A stretch of 64,000 nucleotides of DNA from Rusavskia elegans (taxonomy: Eukaryota; Ascomycota; Lecanoromycetes; Teloschistales; Teloschistaceae). Shown here one piece after another: positions 55,394-64,000 of this stretch. Made by a program: the position numbers and the translations under genes. The stretch is from the NCBI GenBank assembly GCA_011316305.1, contig SAUG01000140.1, positions 1 through 64,000 on the forward strand. Direction: 5' to 3'. The first letter of the stretch is position 1, and the number at the start of each line of letters is the position of its first letter. The notes beneath the pieces were generated by a model. The model was not told the origin of the DNA. It saw only the letters and a program-made list of their open reading frames with translations, and made no database searches.

Positions 55394-55840
55394 CTATCTG
55401 CCTATAGAGCGAAACCCCTGGCCGGACCCCCCAAGAGACTGACAACCCGCTTTGGGCCAACCTGGCCGTAACATGTGACCAAACCTTTGGGGCTGGGCTT
55501 GAAGCGCGGAGTTACTTCGATACATCGGCACACGCTCCTCGTGGTGATCAATAAGAAATATGACTTCCGGTTGAAGCACGTCTTCCCGTACTGTCATATT
55601 TAATCCCACAAGGCAGTTACAGTAGTGTGTTAACCAGTATCGCGACTGGTTATCCGAGATCTCGCACATCTTTTTCCAAGGAACTGAGATTTGCGTAGCG
55701 GGATTCTGACACCACCAATGCGGCGTGTGGATGATACGATATGTGCCATCTTCGCAACGCTGGTTCAAGGTGTAAAATGGTCGCGCTAGTACGCTTAACG
55801 TGGGCGAAGCTGCTTGTGCTATCATGATGCAATGTGTCAC
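55394..55840 (-). CDS. Hypothetical 148-residue open frame
   Basis: An uninterrupted frame whose N-terminal part has six cysteines and protein-like composition (YTLNQRCEDGTYRIIHTPHW, then SRYWLTHYCNCLVG). No signal peptide or known domain. An adjacent Ser/Pro-rich frame at 55837-56088 might be an upstream exon, but no good splice pair was found. It could be a spurious frame in decaying DNA. Confidence 0.25.
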   Translation of the reverse strand: MTHCIMIAQAASPTLSVLARPFYTLNQRCEDGTYRIIHTPHWWCQNPATQISVPWKKMCEISDNQSRYWLTHYCNCLVGLNMTVREDVLQPEVIFLIDHHEERVPMYRSNSALQAQPQRFGHMLRPGWPKAGCQSLGGSGQGFRSIGR

Positions 55841-57434
55841 TCCCCGAAGAATTGCTGGTGCGGTTGAGAAGATCGGTACGTCGCCTGGGTGGAAGACGGC
55901 GAATTCGAGATCGAGGGTGCTGTTGCTGAGGAGTCTTTGTTAGAAGGGGGTGACGACAAAGTTGGCGTCATCGTCAGGGCTATCGGTAGAGCTACGGAAC
56001 ATTCTTGCGGATCCGTTCTCGACGACATATTCAAGGGGGCAGCTCCAGAGACATTCGGCAGACCCGGACGGTAAGGTCTCCTATGCATCGTCTACGACCG
56101 AAGGAACTCGGAGTCTAACAATATTCATAGGTGGCCCTACCCCTCCAACTTCGATCTCGTAAGTCTCCAAAAATCCAATACGACTCCACCAACACTTTTA
56201 CTAACCTACATCCCACCACCGCTGACAGGTGCTACATGATCGTCATCGATATATCCCGAGGCAAATTTCCACCCATTTGCACCAATGGGGCCCGCGTGTA
56301 GCAGGCCGCTGAAACTGTCACTACTGCTTGCGTCAGGGCCGGGAAAGCGGGTGAGGATTTGATACCTGAGTTGAATGGCAGGTATGATAGCGGGCTGAGG
56401 ATGGAAATCTACGACAGACTACTAGGTAGGGGTGGGGCAACTGATCCCGTCAAGAGGGAAAGTCAGCGCAGTGGACAGGGCCCCTTCTGTTGCCGACGTC
56501 TAATTTTGCATAGAAGATATTCGAACCGCGGCGTGTAATATGATTATCCATTCTTCTCTGACATGACACCGCAATCGTCTGGCCAGCCGTTGTAGGATAC
56601 TGCTATATTACATTCTACAGAGCTTTTCTTTAGGTACTGCTACTAAAACGGGGGAGCCAGGGCAAGAATTCCAAGCCAATGTGATCTTCTACCCATCCGA
56701 TATTAAGAAACTCCCTTCTGAAAGCTTGGTCCCTGACTCCCTGCTTTTCCAACAACCGGTGCCAATCCTCCCTACCTCTTCTTCCATACCAAGTCACCCA
56801 AACCTTTTCCTTTTCACACAGAATAATACCGCACCTTTCTACACCCTGTGTCGCACTCGTAAAGCATGGAACAGCAACCTCATACACCAGATATACAACA
56901 ACGGATACCAAGACAGTCTATGTCCAGCATACCAAGCCGACATTCACGACGCTCTTGAATTACGTTCTAACTAGAAATAGCGAAAGCTTGGAAGCGGTAA
57001 AGGCGATCTGTCAAGCGGGGTTATGAGAAATCTAGTACACAGGATAGTTACCATAAAGACCAAGACGCTGGCGACGCTTATCCGTATCACGAGCGCACTT
57101 GTAGTCTACACGACGGAAGAGAGAGACAAAGAGGAGGATGGTTCTGTATTCCGGAAAGATCTTTGGAGACTATTTTAGATTGACGAAGATATTTCACATT
57201 TTATACCACGTGCAGGGTAATAGATCCGTCTACGATGGTCCTGCGACAAGAATGATTTAGGGGCGATGGTATACGGATTTTAGATCCCTATCGGGTTAAG
57301 TATAGATACTTTCAAGTCTACAGCTAGTCTCGGCACGAGTTCGACTGAAATCATGATAGGGAAATATATCACGCAGGCATATTGGTCTATTTTTTATCTA
57401 CATGTTCAGGCTCCTGTGCATACCGAGGTTGGAC

Positions 57435-57621
57435 GCTCGTTAGCCCATCCCTTGCATTTCTGTTGTTTTGCGCCGTCGTTGTTAAGAGTAGATACAGCCT
57501 GCAATCGTGCCTTTACAACCTTTGTGGCACGCTGGTAACTCATCCCTTGCATTTTTCTCATTTTGCTCCGTCGTTATCAAGAGCCGATATAGCCTGTAAT
57601 CGTGCCTTTACAATCTTTGCT
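57435..57621 (+). repeat. Diverged 96-bp tandem duplication
   Basis: Copy 1 (57435-57526) and copy 2 (57531-57621) share catcccttgcattt, ccgtcgtt, cctg-aatcgtgcctttaca and other blocks. Most differences are C/T or G/A changes (for example gcgccg/gctccg, agatac/cgatat, acaacc/acaatc), as expected from repeat-induced point mutation. Confidence 0.65.
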
Positions 57622-57670
57622 TTGTGATTCCTCCACCCTCGGTCCTTTCTCAAGCTTGATATTCGTATCA

Positions 57671-59439
57671 TCATCCTTGTTGCTGAGTGGCGCTCCTCAT
57701 TTCCTTCCACATTGCTATTTGTCTCAACACATTCTTGCCCGGCACGTAGTCAGGCGAGTTAGGGTGGACACCTCCATCCACTACGTATCGCTCGGCTGCT
57801 TTCATGGATTCTTCATGGAAAAGTTTTGGGCTGCCCGGTTTGTATTTCTCAAGGTTTGAGTGGAAAAGATCAGTGCCAAACCTGCAGGATTCAAGAGGGA
57901 GAATTTGGCGAAATTCTTCGATGATATCATCCCAGGCCCCGTCTTTCAATACTGTTTTTTCTAGTCTCAAATTAATGAGGCTTGGAAGGTTGACGAGGAG
58001 GAGGCGCCCCAGGGCCTTAGACTCGACAGCAAATCCGATCAAGTGTAATGTGGTCAAGTTGGGGCGAATCCACTTGTTGACGTTGATGATCGCAGAAAGC
58101 TCGTACGGCGGATATTCCTTTTGGTCCAAAAGAACGAGCGGAACGGTTAGCGAGAAATGTTCGAGGCACTCCTTGTGACGAATCTCTGAGTCGGTTGTCG
58201 CTGTGTCAAGCTCTCTCATTCCCTGCTCAAGAAGGAAGAGATCAGTCCCCGTGAGTTTTTGATCGTTTTCCCAAAAGGTGAGCTTCAACTCGAGGACTTT
58301 GAGCCCTTTAGCAATTTCAATAAAATTTTTGGTCGCATGAAGATGCTCGACATTGAATGCGAATGCTGGAATACCACCGCTGTAATCAAAATCACCAGTG
58401 GCTCGAAACTCTTCGGGCATTTTGTTGGCAGCTCTCAGCACCTCGAGGACTTGAACAAATTCCCAGTAGCCAACAGAGACTCCTGTCTTCCCAAGCTGTG
58501 TCTTGGATCCCCTCGGGCCCCCCAGGTTGGCCCACGGACTCGTTGGACCAGGGCTTGAGGGTGGAATACCTGTTGGACACCAGGCTCGAGCCGATGGCGA
58601 TCCGATAAGACGTGTACCATTAGGTGAGATTAATCCAGAATCAATGAGACGGTATACATTGGAGTCGCTCTTATCTAACAGACATGCGGCTGGATGGAAA
58701 AGAATGTCAGCAGGAGAACGATAGCCATCTTTGATAGAATTAGAGTGTACGTGCCCGTCTGATCGTAATGATCAAAGCCATCGGCCTCGTAGATCGCATT
58801 CCAGGTATTTTTCATGATAACTGAGGTAATTGATCCCAGTACTTTCAAGCCGCGAACTACCCTAGTACACCATGAGGGACGGAATATATTACCGCTATCA
58901 ATAGTGTGGAGAAGACATCGCTGGTAGCCGTCGATGAAAACAGGATCATTCCAGTGATCCTCGAACTCAGCATCGTCGAAGCCGAATTCAGACTCCTCGT
59001 CACCGTCAGAAGCCTCGCGCCTGTCGAAACGCCACCCTTTACCGATCTTTGTCTTTTTACAAGTGTCGTTCATCCTTGAACAAAAGTCATCGAGTTCTGT
59101 ATCCGCACTCCCTAGATGGTAGAACTCATCACAATCAAGCTGTCCTTCAAGCGTATTGTAGTATTCCCCGAAGCTGTCATACTTCCTGAATTGAGCAGTA
59201 TCATACACCAGATGTTTCACGGATTTCGACAGATCTGGATGCTGTGTGATGCCATCGAAAGCCGCCATATCGATCTCACGAGGAGAGATATAGAGTGTCC
59301 CGATAAGCATCTGGCCACCAAGTGACGCAAATTTCTTATTGACATGGCGTGCTGATTTCAGGTCTTTCTTGGGCAGATAGGAAAGGATGGCGCTGACGAG
59401 TTCGTTGATCCCGAGCGCAGTGTCGCTTGCTGGAGCCAT
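57671..59439 (-). CDS. F-box protein (paralogue B), splice junction unresolved
   Basis: Starts at MAPASDTALGINELVSAILS, with an F-box at residues about 8-45 (SYLPKKDLKSARHVNKKFAS). The first part runs to about 58751 and the second, in another frame, from about 58690 to the stop at 57671 (including LIGSPSARAW and ATKNFIEIAKGLKVLELKLT). Together they match paralogue A along most of its length. The attractive intron (donor gtacac at 58750, acceptor cag at 58690) leaves the frame off by one. An acceptor ending aagag at 58668 restores it and would give 561 residues, but three better AGs lie before it. The gene is therefore either spliced unusually or carries a one-base frameshift. Confidence 0.6.
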
Positions 59440-60892
59440 TATGGTATCGATGGCGAGTACGTTGACCTCGATGGAGCAAGCGGATGGAGGTGATGGTAGT
59501 AAATGCAATTGGAAAAAAGAACAGTGAGGATATATTGCGTGAATGATCTGTTGAAAATATATTACGAATAAACATTGATCATGTGACGATCGGCATTTCA
59601 CTTGTCGATTTATCAGAATCGGGTTACCGACAATCTGGGTTTGACGGGATCATTTGAGAATTGTTGTCCTTCATTGAACAGAACAGGCCTGGATCGTCCG
59701 ATTTAGAGCATCCTCCCAGTCACTTCCATATTTTTTTTCAAACACCCTTCGACATTGCTGCCTTATTTCACATGTGATATCCGGCTACTCCTCAACACAA
59801 AATCCACTCCTATCCCACATCCATAATAATACCTTCCTTTCCCATCTCCCTCGCTTCTCGCCCTTTGATACTTCCCTCGCCATCTTCACCATCAGCATTC
59901 GTTCGTGGGTTTCGACAGTATATCTCCAGCTTCTCACCTCTAAACCCCCCGTACACCTAAACATAATCCCTCCTAATTCCTAACAAATGTATCCCCAACG
60001 CGGTTGTAACCCTCCACTTCTCACTCCCCATCCTTTCAACCGTTCTCTATCAAATTTTCCCTTCCCAAATGGCCGGAAAACTAGTTTGATTTCATGACAC
60101 ATCAGGCACCAGCTTCAACGAGCTCTCTTCCAGGTACTTTGTTCCCCTAATATGAAAACACACGCCCATACTTGGCAGCTTGGCCTTTTCGAATGGCTGG
60201 GCATCTGTGATCTCGAGAGCATTCACCATGGGCCAGAAGGGGTTGGTTTTCTTGTTTGTTGCTACTGCTGAAGAGGTTTGTAGCGTGAAGAAAACCGTAA
60301 GTTCTGCGGCATGGCCGCTGTAAAGTGTGGGGAGGGAAACTCGAGCGTGGAAGAGGGGTGTCATGATCATACGATGGAATTTTCGTGACTTAACGACACA
60401 TGGAATCAAAAAGGTGGTTTGAGTCCGAGGATAAGGGAGGTCTAAAGGAAAGCAAGAGCTAGAGCTAAATCAACGTGGTATCAAGGCAGGATGTGGACCT
60501 CTGTAAGAGCCCAATTAGGAGGGAATCGACGAACTTCTTCCTCAACGTGACGCGCCGCTCCCGCAGCATCCCCAAGCATAGACAAAATGATGTATCTGAA
60601 GCTCTGAGATTATTTGCTTACCTCAATTATTTCTTCAAACTCCTTTCCACATGTATACACCTAAAGTCTCCATCGACGGATCTTCGGCCCGCTGCATCGG
60701 GTGTGACATCATCCTTACATATCTCTCCTTTTGCCACTTCTTTCCAACGTCCTTACCTAATTGCAAGTACAGTATCGCTGATCAATTCGCTGAATGGTCC
60801 CATCTCGCTTTCGGACAAATTCCAACATCACTCGTCTTATAAACCGCGTCAGCAAGCAGCATCTGACAACCTTGAGCCCCTCACACACAAAA
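59440..60892. other. Intergenic region between F-box B and alpha/beta hydrolase
   Basis: Mostly pyrimidine-rich, stop-rich DNA (for example 59740-60060). A minus-strand open frame at 60092-60409 encodes 105 residues (VSLPTLYSGHAAELTVFFTL, MVNALEITDAQPF) with no known domain; I cannot tell whether it is a gene. Confidence 0.4.
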
Positions 60893-61792
60893 ATGCCCAA
60901 CCCAAAATCCTCCCTCTCAACAACCTCACCTCCTCCCTCATCCCCGCACCACCCAACATCCGATCCGTCCGTTCTCTACCCTAAGAAGGCCTCTCTCGCC
61001 GGCGCTGCGGGCAAAAATCCCCCTGCCACGAAATCCCTGACTATCAAAGTATCAGACCCCCGCAACGGTGCCGTGCCAGGCGTCTTGCACCTTCCCCACA
61101 ACCATGACCAAGCCACTCAATCATCTACGCAAGCAGGGAGAAAGACAGCAGCGATCCTCCTTTCCGGCGCCAGCGGTGGCCTTGTCGGGCCCAGCTCCAT
61201 TTACCTAGGCATGTCGACCAAACTAGCGAGTCTGAACCAAGGCATCCCCGTCCTGAGACTCGATTACCGCTTTCCGGCAAGAAACCAGTACTGTGTTGCC
61301 GATGTGTTGGCTGCCATGTCATATTTGGAGCGAGAGCATGCCATATCTCGTTTCGTGCTGGTGGGATGGTCTTTTGGCGGTGCGCCTGTCTTCACCGTGG
61401 CGGGGGATGATAAGAGGGTTGTGGGGTGCGCGACTGTAGCGAGTCAAACGGCAGGAACTGACGGGATTGAGAGTTTGGCTCCGAGGCCGGTGTTGTTGCT
61501 GCATGGGTTGAGAGATCAGACGTTGGGGAGTTGGTGTTCGGAGAGTTTGTATAGGCGGTATGGAGGGGAAGGGACGAGGGAGTTGAAGTTGTTTGAAGGG
61601 GATGATCATGCGTTGACGAGGAACGCGAGGGAGGCCGAGGAGATGCTGTGTCGATTTGTGATGAAATGTGCTGATGTAGAGGTGCGAGAGGAGGAAGGCG
61701 AGGTAGTAAAGGAGATAGTGGTAGATGGGAGAGACAGGGTAGCGCTAATGGAGAAAGCGGGAGATTTGGCTGGTGAGGAGCGTGTGGAATAG
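60893..61792 (+). CDS. Alpha/beta hydrolase (KANSL3/TEX30-like, cytosolic)
   Basis: A single-exon protein of 299 residues from MPNPKSSLSTTSPPPSSPHH. After a disordered Ser/Pro-rich N-terminus come ILLSGASGGLVGPSSIYLGM (oxyanion side), PVLRLDYRFPARN, the nucleophile elbow LVGWSFGGAPV, ATVASQTAG, VLLLHGLRDQTLGSW (acid residue) and FEGDDHALTRNA (histidine). This is the order in the dienelactone-hydrolase-like KANL3/Tex30 group, often called a hydrolase of unknown substrate. The C-terminal 50 residues are acidic and probably disordered. A longer start at 60794 adds non-conserved sequence. No link to the cluster is evident. Confidence 0.75.
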   Translation: MPNPKSSLSTTSPPPSSPHHPTSDPSVLYPKKASLAGAAGKNPPATKSLTIKVSDPRNGAVPGVLHLPHNHDQATQSSTQAGRKTAAILLSGASGGLVGPSSIYLGMSTKLASLNQGIPVLRLDYRFPARNQYCVADVLAAMSYLEREHAISRFVLVGWSFGGAPVFTVAGDDKRVVGCATVASQTAGTDGIESLAPRPVLLLHGLRDQTLGSWCSESLYRRYGGEGTRELKLFEGDDHALTRNAREAEEMLCRFVMKCADVEVREEEGEVVKEIVVDGRDRVALMEKAGDLAGEERVE

Positions 61793-62729
61793 AGGGGAAC
61801 AAGGGACGATAGAGTAGGGAAGGAGGGAATATTACACACATGGCTTGAGAGTGAACAAAGCTGTCGGTCTTCCCTGTCCGCTCGCCAGAATCATCTCAAT
61901 GTGTCCACTACACTCAGATGAGGAGGGATGAATGTCAATGGCAAGGAAACCGTAGTTTCCAAAATTGAGAGTCGACAATCTGCGGTAAAATCCCAGGAAC
62001 AACGCAGTCATAGAATGGGGTTCGAGGAAGACTTTGGAACGGGTATGCCGGCAGCATCTGCACATTCGGTCTCGCCGTTAGTAGCTTCATCCCAGTCACA
62101 TAACGGGGAGCCAAACTTGTGAGAGTTTGGACACATCTAGGGGGGCTCATAGTGATGTATTCAAGGCGTGCGACAGCATCACAACTTGGCAATTACCGTC
62201 TAGGTTCTCGAAAGTGTATAAGATGACCTTGACCTTGACCTTTGATTCCGGTAATCGGTTCTACAACAGTTCGCAACTGGTTAGAAACTGATGATAACTG
62301 CCCGTATTTTGGATCCGCTTGCGATGGTTGTGTCGATGGGGCTTAGCTCGGCAAAGCCTCGGCTCACCGAGACGTCAAACCTTCCAGAAGGCCGCTTATT
62401 GTGGACCACTCCCCTCCAGCATAGGTCCGAGAGAATCTGATAGATAATGGCAGTAACAGTGACAACGACAGCGATAGCAATCTCACGAATGCTGTTGCTG
62501 CCCTTCATGCTGTCTACTAAAAATGTGTCTCCATATAACAGCATCTGTCTACTTCCTCTGGCGGATAGGCCCATAAATTTACCTCTCCTGAAACCAGTCA
62601 TGTAGCCTCGCACAGCCATCAGCATGAATCTCTTCTTTTTCAGCTCCTTCTACAACGGCCTCCAAAGCTAAGTATCTGTCAAAACTTTATGTTAAACAGC
62701 TTTTCCCAATGTAATTTCCTCATCCCACC
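61793..62729. other. Intergenic region
   Basis: A minus-strand frame at 62281-62625 encodes 114 residues with one hydrophobic segment (IAIAVVVTVTAIIYQILSDL), which I cannot assign. Otherwise nothing is recognised. Confidence 0.4.
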
Positions 62730-63824
62730 ATGTCGTTCTTTTCCTTCAGTTTTCCAGCGCTCTCCTTGCTCCTATTCTCATCACAATATTCAAGGTCGGG
62801 ACTTGTCACAGCGTCAGAAGGCTGCTACTATGCCTACAACAACACCATCCAAGCCTGGCCAGGCAGCGGCTCACCGTGCGGTACCACCACGCCCGGCAAC
62901 TCCCCTTCCCTGAACTGCTGCGTCGTCAAATCCAAAAATCTGTGCATGTCTCACAACATATGCTATGCTCCCTGGACAGACGGCGGGCTTTACTATCTTA
63001 GTCCCTGCACGGATCCGACCTACAGTGCGGGAGCATGCCCTCAATATTGCAGTGAGCGTCTCGTCTTTCTCCTTGCTTCTTTCTCTCCTGACGTATTCAA
63101 CACGCTCCTTTTCTTACCACACACACAAATCCCCTGCACTCAAGCGCAAGAAAAAAGAAGCCGCACCAGAAAATGTCATGTCGACCGTAATCTTCATATT
63201 TATGCATACTACTGGATACAAGTCTGATACATGGGAGAGAACCGCACCAACAAAACCCAAATCCACATAACATACGACTACCGCGCCCACCTCTGGCGCT
63301 GCTGCAGCAACACCCCCTCCGGCGTCTCCGACTGCGATCATCCCACATCTGAATTCTTTTCCGCGCCCGCCTCCGTCAATCTAACAACCATCTACTCATC
63401 CCCCACACCTACAGACGAACGCAAAATGATATCTTCCACAAGCACCCCGTCGTCCCTCTTATCATCCACATCGACTGATAGCGACGATACGTTCTCCACC
63501 TCATCCACTACCCCCACAATATCCGCAACATCGCTACTCCTAACACCCTCATCCACCCCGACCAACCCCGACCCCAATGGACCAGCCGCCCAAACCACCA
63601 ACAACGAGAACGACAACGATACCAACAAAAGAAATAACCTTACACCAGGCGACAAAATCGCCCTCGTAGTCGGTATACCCGGCACCCTCGCCACCATGGC
63701 CGCAGCATACTACGCCTACCTTACATTTAGACACAAGCAGCAATCCGGCAAAAAACGAACCATCATTAGCAATATCAAGAGTCCACCGAGCATGGCGGGG
63801 AGGGTGAGAGGGAGGGGACCTTGA
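62730..63824 (+). CDS. Cys-rich, Ser/Thr-rich single-pass membrane protein
   Basis: Exons 62730-63051 and 63238-63824 (186-bp intron, in phase) give 302 residues. A signal peptide (MSFFSFSFPALSLLLFSSQY) leads to a Cys-rich ectodomain: GCYYAYNNTI, CCVVKSKNLCMSHNICYAPW, GACPQYC and, after the intron, LWRCCSN with CD. This resembles the extracellular Cys-rich module common in Pezizomycotina cell-surface proteins. A long Ser/Thr-rich, probably O-glycosylated stalk follows, then one transmembrane helix (IALVVGIPGTLATMAAAYYA) and a short basic tail (RHKQQSGKKRT). The layout suggests a cell-wall-facing sensor or surface protein. The 3' splice site (63237) is the least certain point. Confidence 0.68.
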
Positions 63825-64000
63825 GTTTGTGTTATCCTGTGGCTTTTCGTCGTGGGAAAGAGGTGGGGGAGATGGGGAGAGGAGGGGGTTGAGTGAAATA
63901 TTAAGGGCGCATAGATATGGGAGGATGGTTTGGTAGATCCCTGTTGTATCTTCACAGGGGGAAAATTGGGAGGAGGTTGTGGTTTTGAATGTTGGGTGGC

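Larger units (their letters stand above)
54914..57670. other. Repeat-bearing gene-poor region between F-box paralogues
   Basis: About 2.8 kb without a confident gene. It contains a minus-strand open frame at 55394-55840 (listed separately) and a 96-bp diverged tandem duplication at 57435-57621. Much of the rest, for example 57000-57350, is AT-rich and stop-rich in all frames. Confidence 0.45.

Noticed and set aside
56681..56974. Plus-strand 97-residue frame
   Set aside because: No signal peptide, domain or splice context; sits in a decayed region.
1..64000. CRISPR arrays, rRNA and tRNA genes
   Set aside because: No spaced short-repeat array or recognisable RNA gene was seen by eye; tRNAs could be missed without a covariance-model search.

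Overview
The window reads as filamentous ascomycete (Pezizomycotina) nuclear DNA. Genes carry one to three short GT-AG introns, mostly 47-90 bp, and the gene families are fungal: a Zn2Cys6 regulator with an AflR-like C-terminus, a highly reducing polyketide synthase, cytochromes P450, a LaeA-like methyltransferase, F-box proteins and a secreted secretory-type lipase. Genus cannot be read from the sequence. I see no rRNA, tRNA or CRISPR array. All splice sites were placed by eye from consensus sites, reading frame and family motifs.

Left flank (1-18.7 kb): a 640-bp non-autonomous Mutator-like element (89-bp inverted repeats, 9-bp target duplication), then a secreted lipase, a WW-domain protein, a decayed membrane-protein gene, a large uncharacterised protein with an N-terminal ubiquitin-like domain, a secreted beta-lactamase-like serine hydrolase, a tubby/LURP-one-like protein and a secreted BBE-type FAD oxidase.

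Centre (about 18.7-52.8 kb): a biosynthetic gene cluster. In order it holds a Zn2Cys6 regulator preceded by three 46-bp tandem repeats, an MFS exporter, a 2370-residue highly reducing PKS, an FSH/LovG-type hydrolase, an MDR oxidoreductase, an asparagine-synthetase-type amidotransferase, a P450 with an unusual soluble-looking N-terminus, a membrane cytochrome b5, a second P450, a Fat2/Pcs60-type acyl-adenylate ligase, a stand-alone carrier-condensation (T-C) didomain protein, a LaeA-like methyltransferase and an FAD monooxygenase. Eight of the genes form four head-to-head pairs on shared promoters: PKS/hydrolase, P450/b5, ligase/T-C and methyltransferase/FAD monooxygenase.

Inferred logic: the PKS (KS-AT-DH-ER-KR-ACP, with an ER whose cofactor loop looks lost) builds a chain, the LovG-like enzyme releases it, and P450s, b5 and the FAD enzyme oxidise it. 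The ligase/T-C pair resembles the FUM10/FUM14 pair that esterifies a small polycarboxylate onto the fumonisin backbone, so it may acylate a hydroxyl or amine. The asparagine-synthetase-type enzyme would convert a carboxylate to a carboxamide. I do not recall a characterised fungal cluster combining these four activities, and this is the best candidate here for an undescribed system.

Right flank (52.8-64 kb): two convergently oriented paralogous F-box genes separated by about 2.8 kb of decayed, repeat-bearing DNA, then a cytosolic alpha/beta hydrolase and a Cys-rich, Ser/Thr-rich single-pass membrane protein.
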